Shown: positions 15,836 through 25,243, numbered from the stretch's first letter. The stretch is DNA of 64,000 bases from QVMM01 sp047030855 (GCA_047030855.1 JBKYIJ010000008.1:496001-560000); one strand, 5' to 3'. A program made the numbers and translations. The notes: generated by a model from the letters alone, not told the origin.

Positions 15836-17134
15836 ATGGAAAAAGTACAATTAAAAGAAGCTAAAGGTAAACTTGGTGTTCTTGTTGTTGGCGTAGGGGG
15901 TGCAGTAGCATCTACATTTATCGCGGGTACACTCATTACACGCAAAGGATTGGGAATTCCTGTCGGATCAATCACACAATTGGCTACTATGCGCTTAGGG
16001 AAAAGAGAAGAAAACAGATTCCCTAAGATTAAAGATGCCGTGCCTTTGGCTGAACTAAAAGACATCGTATTCGGCGGTTGGGATATTTTCGAAGAAGATG
16101 TATATAAAGCTGCTCGTCATGCTGAAGTTCTTACAGTGGAAGATCTCGATAAAGTGAAGGACGAACTATCGGCTATCAAGCCTATGAAGGCTGTATTCGA
16201 TCAGGACTTCGTTAAACGTTTGCACGGAACTTGGGTTAAATCGGCTGCAACAAAATGGGATCTGGCTGAACAGGTTAAAGAAGACATCCGCAAATTCAAA
16301 AAAGAAAACAACTGCGATCGTATTGTTATGATCTGGTGCGGAAGTACAGAAGTATTCACTCCTCTTGCAGAAGTACACAAAACGCTTGCAAACTTCGAAA
16401 AAGGACTGAAGGAAAATCACAAAGACATAGCTCCATCGAATGTTTACGCGTATGCTGCTGTTTCGGAAGGCGTTCCGTACATCAACGGCGCTCCTAACCT
16501 GACTGTCGACATTCCTGCTATGTGGGAACTTGCAGGGCAAAAGAAAGTGCCTATCTGCGGAAAAGACTTCAAAACAGGACAAACTATGTTGAAAACCGTT
16601 CTTTCCCCGATGTTGAAAACACGTATGTTAGGGCTTAACGGATGGTTCTCTACAAATATTCTCGGAAACAGGGACGGTGAAGTTCTTGACGATCCGGGAT
16701 CATTCAAAACAAAAGAAGAATCAAAACTTTCTGTTATAGATAACATACTTCAACCAGACCTGTATCCTGAACTTTACGGAAACGTATACCATAAAGTCCG
16801 TATCAACTATTATCCTCCCCGTAAAGACAACAAAGAGGGCTGGGACAATATCGACATCTTCGGATGGTTGGGCTATCCTATGCAGTTGAAAGTGGATTTC
16901 CTTTGCCGTGATTCTATCCTTGCAGCACCATTGTGCCTTGACTTGGTTCTGTTTACGGATCTTGCTCAACGCGCAGGAATGTTCGGAATACAAGACTGGT
17001 TGTCATTCTATTTCAAGAGCCCGATGCACGAGCCTGCTAAAATTGCAGAACACGACTTGTTCATCCAATATGTGAAGCTGAAAAATACGCTTCGCAAAAT
17101 GATCGGTGAAGAAACTGTTGATTATATTGATTGA
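15836..17134 (+). CDS. ino1: myo-Inositol-phosphate synthase
   Basis: Converts glucose-6-phosphate to inositol-phosphate using NAD. The N-terminal Rossmann loop reads VVGVGGAVASTFIAG; WCGSTEVF, SEGVPYINGAPNLTVD, GKDFKTGQT (catalytic lysine region) and NGWFSTNILGNRDGE are family hallmarks. The 432-residue length suits the prokaryotic type. It ends the five-gene cluster and supplies its substrate. It has its own long leader, a possible promoter and a strong terminator, so expression may be set apart from the upstream four genes. Bacteroides thetaiotaomicron has a related inositol-lipid locus. Confidence 0.95.
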   Translation: MEKVQLKEAKGKLGVLVVGVGGAVASTFIAGTLITRKGLGIPVGSITQLATMRLGKREENRFPKIKDAVPLAELKDIVFGGWDIFEEDVYKAARHAEVLTVEDLDKVKDELSAIKPMKAVFDQDFVKRLHGTWVKSAATKWDLAEQVKEDIRKFKKENNCDRIVMIWCGSTEVFTPLAEVHKTLANFEKGLKENHKDIAPSNVYAYAAVSEGVPYINGAPNLTVDIPAMWELAGQKKVPICGKDFKTGQTMLKTVLSPMLKTRMLGLNGWFSTNILGNRDGEVLDDPGSFKTKEESKLSVIDNILQPDLYPELYGNVYHKVRINYYPPRKDNKEGWDNIDIFGWLGYPMQLKVDFLCRDSILAAPLCLDLVLFTDLAQRAGMFGIQDWLSFYFKSPMHEPAKIAEHDLFIQYVKLKNTLRKMIGEETVDYID

Positions 17135-17156
17135 TACAGACAATATCGTTTATAAC

Positions 17157-17188
17157 AAAAAAGCATCCTCGAATAAGGATGCTTTTTT
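17157..17188. terminator. Bidirectional terminator between inositol-phosphate synthase and metF
   Basis: A perfect 13-bp stem (AAAAAAGCATCCT at 17157-17169, AGGATGCTTTTTT at 17176-17188) with a six-base loop lies between two convergent genes and has T-runs on both strands. Confidence 0.93.
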
Positions 17189-17211
17189 ACTTTTATCAGT
17201 ACGTATAAATA

Positions 17212-18162
17212 TCAGTAAATTTCCTTTGCAATGCGTCTTACGCTTTCCGAAGCCATAAGCGAATAAAAATGTATGCTCGGTACTCCATAAGCAATCAACT
17301 CTTTACATTGCTTTATGCCCCACTCTACTCCCACTTCTTTAGCTTGATCGTCAGTCTTGCATTTCCGCAATTCAGAAGCCAATTCTACAGGCAGATCGGA
17401 ACGGAATATCTGAGGAAGAACTGTCAGTTGGCTAAGCAGATTTATCGGTTTAACACCGGGAATGATGGGGACATCTATCCCTTCTGCCCGACAACGATCG
17501 ACAAACGAAAAATATTTCCGGTTATCGAAAAACATTTGGGTAACAAAATATTCAGCTCCATTCTCCACTTTCTTCTTCATATAATATATATCTGACTCGA
17601 AATTAGGCGCTTCTTCATGTTTCTCGGGATAACAAGCCATTCCATAGGAGAAAGGGGTCTTAAAAGCTTCGAAGTCCGAACCGTCGACAGATATTCCTTT
17701 ATTGAAATCGTTTACCTGATCCTGCAAGTCAGTCGCATACCTGTTTACATTTCCCGACAATTGATCGGGTTGCAGCTTCTTGGCATCGCCCCGTAGCAAT
17801 AACAGATTATGAACGCCTAAGAAATTAAGATCGATAAGCGCATATTCGGTTTCTTCCTTTGTGAATCCTTTACAGATTAGATGCGGAATAGCCGTAATAT
17901 TATATTTATTCTGTATGGCTGCTGCAATGGCTACCGAACCCGGACGTTTGCGGACGTTTGTTTTCTTTATTGTCCCGTCAGGCAGCTCTTTATAAATATA
18001 CTCGCTATGATGAGTCGTTATGTTGATGTATTTAGGATCAAACTCGATAAGTTTATCTATTATGTTGTAAACCTTTTCTATGCTGTTCCCTTTCAAAGGG
18101 GGTAATATCTCGAAAGAGAAAGCTGTTTTATTACTTTGATTGATTAATTCGGTAACTGTCAT
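17212..18162 (-). CDS. metF: Methylenetetrahydrofolate reductase
   Basis: A FAD enzyme that reduces 5,10-methylenetetrahydrofolate to 5-methyltetrahydrofolate for methionine synthesis. FSFEILPPLKG at the N-terminus carries the active-site Glu, LLLRGDAKK contacts the flavin, and AEYFVTQMFFDNRKYF and IIPGVKPI are conserved. The length of 316 residues is normal for the bacterial catalytic-only form. It starts 18 bases after rseP and may be the last gene of the M23-dxr-rseP-metF transcript. Confidence 0.96.
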   Translation of the reverse strand: MTVTELINQSNKTAFSFEILPPLKGNSIEKVYNIIDKLIEFDPKYINITTHHSEYIYKELPDGTIKKTNVRKRPGSVAIAAAIQNKYNITAIPHLICKGFTKEETEYALIDLNFLGVHNLLLLRGDAKKLQPDQLSGNVNRYATDLQDQVNDFNKGISVDGSDFEAFKTPFSYGMACYPEKHEEAPNFESDIYYMKKKVENGAEYFVTQMFFDNRKYFSFVDRCRAEGIDVPIIPGVKPINLLSQLTVLPQIFRSDLPVELASELRKCKTDDQAKEVGVEWGIKQCKELIAYGVPSIHFYSLMASESVRRIAKEIY

Positions 18163-18180
18163 TTTTCACTATTTATAAAA

Positions 18181-19524
18181 TTAGAATAAGAAGCGGAATA
18201 TATCATTTCCTATCGCATAGAGGATCAGTATAAACAAGAAAGCCATTCCGACTATCTGTGCATACTCCATAAATTTTTCACTCGGTTTTCGTCTTGTTAT
18301 CACTTCATAGAGAAGGAACACTACATGCCCGCCATCCAGAGCAGGAATAGGCAGAATATTCATCACCGCCAGAATAATGGAAAGGAACGCTGTCATCATC
18401 CAGAATGAGTGCCATTCCCATTGAGGAGGGAACATACTGCCGATAGCTCCGAAGCTGCCGATATTCTTAACGCCCTCTTTCGTAAAGACTAATTTGAATT
18501 GGGCTATATATCCTTTCAACGTCTCTATTCCCAGTTTTATCCCTGCCGGGAAAGATCCGAAGAACGAGAATTTATCAGCCTTTACGTCATTCTTATATAC
18601 AGACATCGGATCGGCGTTTGTCCAAAAGCCTATTGTCCCCGATGTATCTATGCCGGCTGTGAAATTCAACGTCTCATTGCCTCTTAATACCTGCAACGAG
18701 ACATTATTTCCTTTCTTACTGATCAGCCGTTCCCTGAAACTCATAAAAGTCTTTGTTTCGACACTGTCGATCCCCAGAAGCTTGTCTCCTTTTTTCAATC
18801 CGATGCGATCGGCTTCTTTACCTGCTATAACAGAATCTACAACGACAGGGGTATTAAAAGCCCAGAAACCTTCTTTGGCGGCAATAAATTTATCCATGAA
18901 ATCATCGGGAATACTGATATTGGTTTCTTTCCCGTCCCTCATGACTGTAACCTGATCGGCATCGAGTATGTCAAGCAACATATTCATATCCAGAGTTTTG
19001 CTGTCACGATATCTCAATTCTTTTCCGTCGGCAGAAACAACGATGTCTCCGTCTTTAAATCCTACTTCCTTCGGAACGTTGCTAAACTCCATTCCATAGG
19101 CAGCATCTTTCATCATCAGATATTTATCGCCTGAAGAAAAAAGCACCATTGAGTAGATGAAAATTGCCAGCAGAAAATTGAACAAAACACCGCCGACCAT
19201 AACCAGCAAACGCTGCCACGCAGGTTTGGAACGGAATTCCCAAGGTTGCGGCGGCTGAGCCATCTGTTCCTTGTCCATAGACTCGTCAATCATTCCCGAA
19301 ATCTTCACATAACCGCCGAGCGGTACCCAGCCGATACCATATTCGGTTTCACTGTTTTTAGGCTTGAATTTAAAAAGTGAAAACCACGGATTAAAAAAGA
19401 GATAGAATTTCTCTACCCTGATTTTAAAAATACGGGCAAAAAGGAAATGCCCGAATTCGTGGACTAAAACAAGTATAGATAAACTTAATATTAATTGTAA
19501 CGCTCTGATCAAAAAACTCTCCAT
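18181..19524 (-). CDS. rseP: Site-2 metalloprotease RseP
   Basis: An intramembrane zinc protease of the inner membrane that cuts anti-sigma factors and leftover signal peptides. The first span contains HEFGHFLFA (HExxH with the catalytic Glu); the C-terminal ILPIPALDGGHVVF carries the third zinc ligand (LDG motif). Between them lie one or two periplasmic PDZ-type domains (about residues 125-290). The 447-residue length is normal. It is preceded by dxr with a 17-base gap, the usual dxr-rseP neighbourhood. Confidence 0.95.
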   Translation of the reverse strand: MESFLIRALQLILSLSILVLVHEFGHFLFARIFKIRVEKFYLFFNPWFSLFKFKPKNSETEYGIGWVPLGGYVKISGMIDESMDKEQMAQPPQPWEFRSKPAWQRLLVMVGGVLFNFLLAIFIYSMVLFSSGDKYLMMKDAAYGMEFSNVPKEVGFKDGDIVVSADGKELRYRDSKTLDMNMLLDILDADQVTVMRDGKETNISIPDDFMDKFIAAKEGFWAFNTPVVVDSVIAGKEADRIGLKKGDKLLGIDSVETKTFMSFRERLISKKGNNVSLQVLRGNETLNFTAGIDTSGTIGFWTNADPMSVYKNDVKADKFSFFGSFPAGIKLGIETLKGYIAQFKLVFTKEGVKNIGSFGAIGSMFPPQWEWHSFWMMTAFLSIILAVMNILPIPALDGGHVVFLLYEVITRRKPSEKFMEYAQIVGMAFLFILILYAIGNDIFRFLF

Positions 19525-19541
19525 GCGATTGTTTTATATTT

Positions 19542-20699
19542 TTAGTGTGTTTTATTTATATAATTTTCGGCAATTCCCCTTGCTTCATTGTTGGATCCCA
19601 CATAATCATCGTAAGTCGGCGATTTTATGAATGATGCTTTTTGCATAGTATATTCTATAAGATCGCTCATTTCGAGAAAGCCAATTTTATCTTTAAGAAA
19701 CGCCGCGACAGCCACTTCATTCGCCGCATTCAGTATGCAGGGCATATTCCCTCCTGTTTTTACAGCCTCGAAAGCGTATGCGAGATTGCGAAACTTATTC
19801 ATATCAGGTTCTTCAAACGTCATTGTCTTCAATTTGAAAAAGTCAAGACGCTCAAAATTTGACTTCAAACGCGTCGGATATGACAAAGCATATTGTATGG
19901 GCAACCGCATATCAGGCAGTCCCAACTGCGCTATAACGGATGAATCTTCAAACTGCACCATCGAGTGAATAATGGATTGCGGATGCACCACAACCTGAAC
20001 TTGTTCGGGTTTTAAATCGAACAGCCATTTTGCTTCGATCATTTCAAAACCTTTGTTCATCATCGAAGCGGAATCTATCGTAACCTTTGCTCCCATATCC
20101 CAGTTAGGATGCCTGAGAGCCTGATCTTTGGTTACGGTTCTCAGTTCTTCTTTCGTAAACTGACGGAATGGACCTCCCGATGCCGTAAGATATATTTTCT
20201 CAATCGGATTATTTTCTCCGACTAAACATTGAAATATAGCCGAATGTTCCGAATCAACAGGTAAAACAGGGACTTTATAATCAAACGCAAGCTGCATAAT
20301 CAGTTCGCCTGCCACGACTAAAGTCTCTTTATTCGCCAAAGCGATAGCTTTCCCTGCTTTAATGGCATTTATCGTCGGTTTCAAACCCGAATATCCGACC
20401 ATAGCTGTCAACACCATATCTATGGGTTCACTTTCTACAACCTGCGCTATGGCTTCACTCCCACTCCAGACTTTTATAGGCAGATCCGATAAAGCATCTT
20501 TTAATTGCTGATAATAACTGTCATCGGCAATCACCACCACTTCGGGGTTAAATTCGCGCGCCTGTTTTATCAATAAGTCCGCTTGTCGGTTGGCAGTCAA
20601 AGCATATATCTCGAAACATTCGGGATGCTGACGTACAACGTCCAGTGCCTGCGTTCCGATAGAGCCTGTCGATCCTAATATAGCTAATCTTCGCTTCAT
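19542..20699 (-). CDS. dxr: 1-Deoxy-D-xylulose-5-phosphate reductoisomerase
   Basis: Catalyses the NADPH-dependent conversion of DXP to methylerythritol phosphate, the committed step of isoprenoid synthesis. ILGSTGSIGTQALDV is the nucleotide-binding loop; ALANKETLVVAGE, VDSEHSAIFQCL, TASGGPFR and SMMNKGFEMIEA are active-site segments (metal ligands in DSEH and near NKGFE). It has 385 residues and starts 5 bases after the M23 peptidase gene ends. Its substrate DXP is also consumed by the PdxJ route encoded in this window. Confidence 0.97.
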   Translation of the reverse strand: MKRRLAILGSTGSIGTQALDVVRQHPECFEIYALTANRQADLLIKQAREFNPEVVVIADDSYYQQLKDALSDLPIKVWSGSEAIAQVVESEPIDMVLTAMVGYSGLKPTINAIKAGKAIALANKETLVVAGELIMQLAFDYKVPVLPVDSEHSAIFQCLVGENNPIEKIYLTASGGPFRQFTKEELRTVTKDQALRHPNWDMGAKVTIDSASMMNKGFEMIEAKWLFDLKPEQVQVVVHPQSIIHSMVQFEDSSVIAQLGLPDMRLPIQYALSYPTRLKSNFERLDFFKLKTMTFEEPDMNKFRNLAYAFEAVKTGGNMPCILNAANEVAVAAFLKDKIGFLEMSDLIEYTMQKASFIKSPTYDDYVGSNNEARGIAENYINKTH

Positions 20700-20704
20700 T
20701 CCGT

Positions 20705-21586
20705 TTAGAAAGTTATATAGATTTCAGGGTTTACAGGATTTCCTCTATACCATAATTCGAAATGGAGATGCGCCCCTGTCGACAGTTTACCTGTATCGCC
20801 GACTATTGCAATGGCTTCACCCGTTCTCACCTTATCTCCTGCTTTTTTAAGCAATAAGGCATTATGCTTGTAAACGGAAACGAATCCGTTTTTATGTTGA
20901 ATCTGAATAACATAACCGACATTCGCATCATATCCTGTAAATATAATCGTGCCTTCCTGCGTTGCCAGCACGCTTTCCTTGGGTGCCGCAACGATATCTA
21001 TGCCATAATGACCTATCGACGGGTTATATTTATCCGATATCAGCCCTTTGACAGGACGGAAAAAGGCAACACCTTCCATCGGAGTAGATGCTCCCGAAGA
21101 AAGGACGGATATATTGTATTTCTCCTGATCTTCGAATTCCTGATTGTATGCCTGTTCTCTTTTCGAACTTTGCAGCGATTTGTCGTCTTCCGATATGAAG
21201 ATAGTATCCACATAGCTCGTATAATCGACAGAGTCAAGCTGGATTTTCCCTTCAAAAACATCTTTAAGATTGGCTATATAAGCCGATTGATAGAGAATTT
21301 GCTTTTCCAGCGAATCCGCTTTTATTGCGGAAACAATTGCTTTCTGACGGATTTCCGAATCGAGATAGCCGGGCAGATAGTTTCGGATCGGCGTAGTGAT
21401 GATAATAACGGAAGTCAATACAACGAAAAAGAAAATAATCAACAGGGCTATCATCGTTCCCGTAAACTTGGAAACACGGAATTTAGCCACCTCTTCCAAA
21501 GTGCTTTCATTAATTACAGAAAGCCTGTATTTAAAATGAATGCGCTTCCAAAAATTATGTTTATTCTTATCTTTTTTTCTGGACAT
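20705..21586 (-). CDS. M23-family (LytM) peptidoglycan peptidase, membrane-anchored
   Basis: A 293-residue protein with a basic N-terminus, one membrane span at about residues 40-65 (ALLIIFFFVVLTSVIIITT), a periplasmic helical linker and a C-terminal LytM domain. Zinc ligands are visible in HYGIDIVAA and in GAHLHFELWYRG (HxH). It probably trims or activates trimming of peptidoglycan cross-links. Both the first His with Asp and the HLH motif are intact, so it is likely a true endopeptidase rather than an EnvC-like activator. First gene of a run with dxr and rseP. Confidence 0.92.
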   Translation of the reverse strand: MSRKKDKNKHNFWKRIHFKYRLSVINESTLEEVAKFRVSKFTGTMIALLIIFFFVVLTSVIIITTPIRNYLPGYLDSEIRQKAIVSAIKADSLEKQILYQSAYIANLKDVFEGKIQLDSVDYTSYVDTIFISEDDKSLQSSKREQAYNQEFEDQEKYNISVLSSGASTPMEGVAFFRPVKGLISDKYNPSIGHYGIDIVAAPKESVLATQEGTIIFTGYDANVGYVIQIQHKNGFVSVYKHNALLLKKAGDKVRTGEAIAIVGDTGKLSTGAHLHFELWYRGNPVNPEIYITF

Positions 21587-21609
21587 CTGTATCTGTCGAT
21601 TCGAATTTG

Positions 21610-21617
21610 CAAATTTA
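21610..21617 (-). promoter_or_regulatory. Possible -7 element for the M23-dxr-rseP run
   Basis: Read on the minus strand the bases are TAAATTTG, matching TAnnTTTG, 24 bases before the M23 peptidase start. No clear TTTG is found at the expected distance upstream. Confidence 0.35.
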
Positions 21618-21734
21618 ATAAAAAAACCGTCCGATTTCCCAGAATAACACTTTTTAGAAACTTGTTTCGGTTTATTTACTTTTAGGGGACGGTATTTATA
21701 ATTATTTTTGAAGCCGAAAATTTATGAAACCTGT

Positions 21735-22151
21735 ATGAAACTCGATAACAATAATATAAAAGAACGTATCAAGGATACGTTAATGAAAACCCTGAAGATT
21801 AAATTTATAGAAACGGAAGATCCGTTTTCTATGGAAGCCGAGATGCCTGTCGGCGAACACAACGCACAGACTATGCATGTCCTGCACGGAGGAGCAACGA
21901 TCGCTCTTGCAGAATCGGTTGCGGGAGTAGGTTCCAATCTCCTGTGCGCACATGATGAAGTGTGTTACGGCATACAAATAAGCGCCAATCATATGTCAAC
22001 GGCAAAAATGGGCGATAAAGTAAGGGCAAAAGGGACTATCCTGCACAGAGGAAAATCCACTCATGTATGGAACGTGGATGTAATATCGGAAACGACAGGA
22101 AAGCTCATATCTTCCGTAAGGGTAACAAATTCTGTCTTGAAACGAAAATAA
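21735..22151 (+). CDS. PaaI-type hotdog-fold thioesterase
   Basis: A hotdog-fold protein of 138 residues counted from the ATG at 21735; a TTG nine codons upstream is possible but less likely. MHVLHGGATIALAESVAG is the HGG helix signature of the PaaI/YbaW-like thioesterases with its catalytic acidic residue, and CYGIQISANHMSTAKMGD matches the following strand. These enzymes hydrolyse aromatic or acyl-CoA thioesters; in menaquinone-making bacteria a relative acts on DHNA-CoA. The substrate cannot be read from sequence. It is a lone plus-strand gene between two minus-strand runs and ends 11 bases from gldH. Confidence 0.85.
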   Translation: MKLDNNNIKERIKDTLMKTLKIKFIETEDPFSMEAEMPVGEHNAQTMHVLHGGATIALAESVAGVGSNLLCAHDEVCYGIQISANHMSTAKMGDKVRAKGTILHRGKSTHVWNVDVISETTGKLISSVRVTNSVLKRK

Positions 22152-22162
22152 AAGTATAGAAG

Positions 22163-22642
22163 CTACTTTATTGCCTTTTCGATGCGTATCCCGACTTTTT
22201 CTATACCCGATAACGGTTCGTCACGCATACCGTGTACGATCTTTATTTCATAATTCCTTCTGCCTGTGAAATAAAGGGAGTCTTCATATATCAAAGACAT
22301 CTGATATTGCGTTCCGAAACCCGAACCGTACCATTTGCCGAACTCGTCGGCAAGCATATATTGTTTGGGATTGAAGGAAAATGCAGTATCCGAAATATTG
22401 TCTTCAACATAAAACCATATATTGCGATACGGGTAATCTCCGTCATTCGTAATGTCTATAAATACATTATACGGAATCCTATTATCTATGAGAGTAGAAT
22501 CAATAACAAAACGCAGCGTATCGCTTTTATGCCACTTGGAACTTTTTATTTCGCTGAATTGATAATAGGCTTCTTTTCTACCGCAAGAAAAGAACCCGAA
22601 AAACATCGTCGCACATAAGATAACTCCAAATATTTTCCGCAT
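22163..22642 (-). CDS. gldH: Gliding-motility-type lipoprotein GldH
   Basis: A 159-residue lipoprotein: signal peptide with FFGFFSC, the lipidated cysteine at residue 20, then an all-beta domain. Sequence pattern and neighbourhood (PSP1-domain gene and holB directly upstream) fit GldH, first described as a gliding-motility lipoprotein of Flavobacterium. Members also occur in non-gliding Bacteroidales, where the role is unclear. No other gld gene is in the window. It is the last gene of a holB-PSP1-gldH run, 15 bases after the PSP1 gene. Confidence 0.85.
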   Translation of the reverse strand: MRKIFGVILCATMFFGFFSCGRKEAYYQFSEIKSSKWHKSDTLRFVIDSTLIDNRIPYNVFIDITNDGDYPYRNIWFYVEDNISDTAFSFNPKQYMLADEFGKWYGSGFGTQYQMSLIYEDSLYFTGRRNYEIKIVHGMRDEPLSGIEKVGIRIEKAIK

Positions 22643-22657
22643 AATCAGATAAAATTC

Positions 22658-24040
22658 TTATTGGTTTTCTTTTGTTTCGTTATTATTTCTATCCCGATTG
22701 TTATTTGGTTTGTTAAATTTCTTTTTCCTTTTCTTAGGTCTGTTATTCTGGCTTTGATCCTTATCCTTTTCTTCGGGTTCTTTCTTATCGTTTATTCTAG
22801 GTTTTACTTTAGCTACTTTTTTCTTCTTTACGTTGTCAAAGCGGTTTATATTCTCACTCTCCAAAATATCACCGGTCACTATTTTGTTTTCATCCTGCTT
22901 TTCTTCAGGTAAATCGAGGCTGGTTGGTCTTTTGCCTTTCCTGTTCATTCTGATAATTTCAAATGCCCGATCCTTACTTATTGTAACCGTATTGGCGGCA
23001 AAATCTTTACTTGTCGAATACGTAATCTCTCCCGACAGGATATCGGTTTTAAAATGATAGTATTGACTGTCACGGGTTTCCAGCACAATTTCTTTAGAAG
23101 GCAATTCGCGTTGAGCCTCTAAGTATGTATCAACTTCGTAGTTTATACAGCACTTCAGCTTACCGCACTGTCCAGCCAATTTCTGAGGGTTTAAGGAAAT
23201 ATCCTGAAAACGGGCGGCAGAAGTAGAAACAGAAACAAAACTCGAAACAGAACTCGAACAACAAAGTTCTCTTCCGCAAGGACCTATTCCCCCTACACGT
23301 CCCGCCTCTTGACGGGCACCGATCTGTTTCATTTCTATTTTTACCTTAAATCTTTCCGCATAAACTTTTATCAGTTGCCTGAAGTCTACGCGCTCATCGG
23401 CAATATAGTAGAAAATAGCTTTGTTGCAATCGCCCTGATACTCAACATCGCTTATCTTCATGTTCAGATTGAGTTCTTCCGCTATTTCACGAGCTTTAAG
23501 CATTGTTTCGTGTTCACGGGATTTCGCTTCGTTGTATTTTTCTATATCCGTTTGTTTCGCAAGACGGTATACCCTTTTGTGCTCTCCCTGCAAAGTTTTG
23601 TAGTTGTTCTTTTTCATTTGCAGAAGCACCAGCTTGCCTGTGAGGGTGACTTCTCCGATGTCATGCCCGGGAGTCGCCTCAACCGCAACAATATCTCCTT
23701 TGTGCAATTCCAGATTATTGCTGTTCAGATAGTAGCCTTTGCGTGTATTCTTAAATTGCACCTCAACCATTTGGGTAGCTTCCTGAGCTTCGGGAAGATC
23801 TTCCAGCCAATCGAGCACTTCGAGTTTATGAGAGCTGCCTCTGCAACATCCTCCGTTTTTCTTGGGACAGGATTTTGTATATATTTTCAAGCCTTGAACA
23901 TCGGCTATTGCAGCAGTTTTTTCAACAGCGTCCGCCAAATGCTCTTCTTTATCCATTTTACCGCAACTACACCCTATCGGCGTTTTGCATGTCCCTTTAC
24001 AGTCATTAACAGGATTATTATTATTTTGATCTGATTCCAT
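22658..24040 (-). CDS. PSP1-domain protein (RicT-like) with Cys-rich N-terminus
   Basis: A 460-residue cytoplasmic protein. The N-terminus is rich in cysteines (CKGTCKTPIGCSC, CPKKNGGCC). The central PSP1 domain has IGPCGRELCCSSSVSSF and GQCGKLKCCINYEVDTY, the cysteine pairs that in Bacillus RicT bind iron-sulfur with its partners and govern RNA processing. The C-terminal 90 residues are a basic, disordered tail of Lys, Asn and Arg, suggesting nucleic-acid binding. It sits between holB and gldH, as is common in Bacteroidetes. The RNA-processing role is transferred from Bacillus and is not proven here. Confidence 0.85.
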   Translation of the reverse strand: MESDQNNNNPVNDCKGTCKTPIGCSCGKMDKEEHLADAVEKTAAIADVQGLKIYTKSCPKKNGGCCRGSSHKLEVLDWLEDLPEAQEATQMVEVQFKNTRKGYYLNSNNLELHKGDIVAVEATPGHDIGEVTLTGKLVLLQMKKNNYKTLQGEHKRVYRLAKQTDIEKYNEAKSREHETMLKAREIAEELNLNMKISDVEYQGDCNKAIFYYIADERVDFRQLIKVYAERFKVKIEMKQIGARQEAGRVGGIGPCGRELCCSSSVSSFVSVSTSAARFQDISLNPQKLAGQCGKLKCCINYEVDTYLEAQRELPSKEIVLETRDSQYYHFKTDILSGEITYSTSKDFAANTVTISKDRAFEIIRMNRKGKRPTSLDLPEEKQDENKIVTGDILESENINRFDNVKKKKVAKVKPRINDKKEPEEKDKDQSQNNRPKKRKKKFNKPNNNRDRNNNETKENQ

Positions 24041-24079
24041 TATTATAATTTTAAAACTTACAAAGGATAATCTTTGTAT

Positions 24080-25198
24080 TTATCTTTTTAACAGCATTGT
24101 TACTTTAAGGCATAAATCGAAAAAAACCATTTTTGCATTTACGTTTTGTTCGATGTGCCTTTCAGCCAACGCTAATTCATTCATAAAGTCTATTATATTT
24201 TTTTCGTTGACAAACCGGGCAAAATTCACTCCGAACTTAGCTTCGTCATTATCAAGATACACAATTTCGGGTTGTCCTGCATTGCTTACAAAATATTCGC
24301 GTATCATCCGTTGTCCGTAAGCAAGGAAATTCTTCTGCCTTTCACGCCCGACGGCAGCAAGTTCGTTTCCGATATTCTTTATCGCTTTAATATCACGCAT
24401 ATAAGACGATCGCATCATCTGAACAAACAAACCGAAAAAGAATTTATGTTCCTCGTTCAAACTGATTGTTTGAATCGCATTCAGATAACTCCCTTTCGAT
24501 AAGTGAGCAACGGTGGAAGCATCTTCAGGATTTATACTGAAATCGGACTCCAAAGCGTACTTTATATCTTCTTCTTTTACTCCGTGAATATTTATCCGCT
24601 GGCAACGCGACTGGATAGTTCCGATTATGTTATCGGGCGAGTCCGAGACAAGGATAAATACGGTATTCCCGATCGGCTCTTCAATTATCTTCAGTAGTTT
24701 GTTAGCACAGGTTTCATGCATCCTTTCGGGCAACCATATAATCATAATCTTATACTTAGCTTCATAGGTTTTCAGACTAAGCTTTCTGATTATTTCGTTA
24801 CTTTCTTTTGCATATATCACACCTTGTGAATTATCTGCTCCGATATGTGCCAGCCATTGCCCAAGACTGAAATATTTATTTTCATTCACAAAAGTTCTCC
24901 ATTCCGAGATATAATCATCGCAGATTTCTTTCCTGTCTTTCTTTACAATGGGAAACACAAAATGCAGGTCGGGGTGAACCAAGTGATTGTATTTGACACA
25001 GGACTGACAGACTCCGCAAGGTTCATCTTCCTGTTTGTTCTCACAATTGATATACTGTGCATAAGCTATAGCCAAGGGCAACTTACCGACGCCTTCCTGC
25101 CCGCAAAACAATTGAGCATGAGGTATAAATCCTTCTTTCGAAGAATTAATAAGTTGTTGCTTTATTTCGGGTTGTCCTACTATATCTCTAAAATACAT
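24080..25198 (-). CDS. holB: DNA polymerase III subunit delta prime
   Basis: A clamp-loader subunit of 372 residues. The AAA+ core has GQEGVGKLPLAIAYA (P-loop-like), a zinc module CENKQEDEPCGVCQSC, and IQSRCQRINI, the SRC motif of clamp loaders whose arginine acts in trans on ATP bound by the neighbouring subunit. The P-loop keeps its lysine but has Leu where Thr or Ser is expected, consistent with a delta-prime subunit that does not hydrolyse ATP. First gene of the holB-PSP1-gldH run. Confidence 0.92.
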   Translation of the reverse strand: MYFRDIVGQPEIKQQLINSSKEGFIPHAQLFCGQEGVGKLPLAIAYAQYINCENKQEDEPCGVCQSCVKYNHLVHPDLHFVFPIVKKDRKEICDDYISEWRTFVNENKYFSLGQWLAHIGADNSQGVIYAKESNEIIRKLSLKTYEAKYKIMIIWLPERMHETCANKLLKIIEEPIGNTVFILVSDSPDNIIGTIQSRCQRINIHGVKEEDIKYALESDFSINPEDASTVAHLSKGSYLNAIQTISLNEEHKFFFGLFVQMMRSSYMRDIKAIKNIGNELAAVGRERQKNFLAYGQRMIREYFVSNAGQPEIVYLDNDEAKFGVNFARFVNEKNIIDFMNELALAERHIEQNVNAKMVFFDLCLKVTMLLKR

Positions 25199-25243
25199 AC
25201 ATTAATAGTCCTTAATCAAGGAAACAATAATTGATGCAATTTA

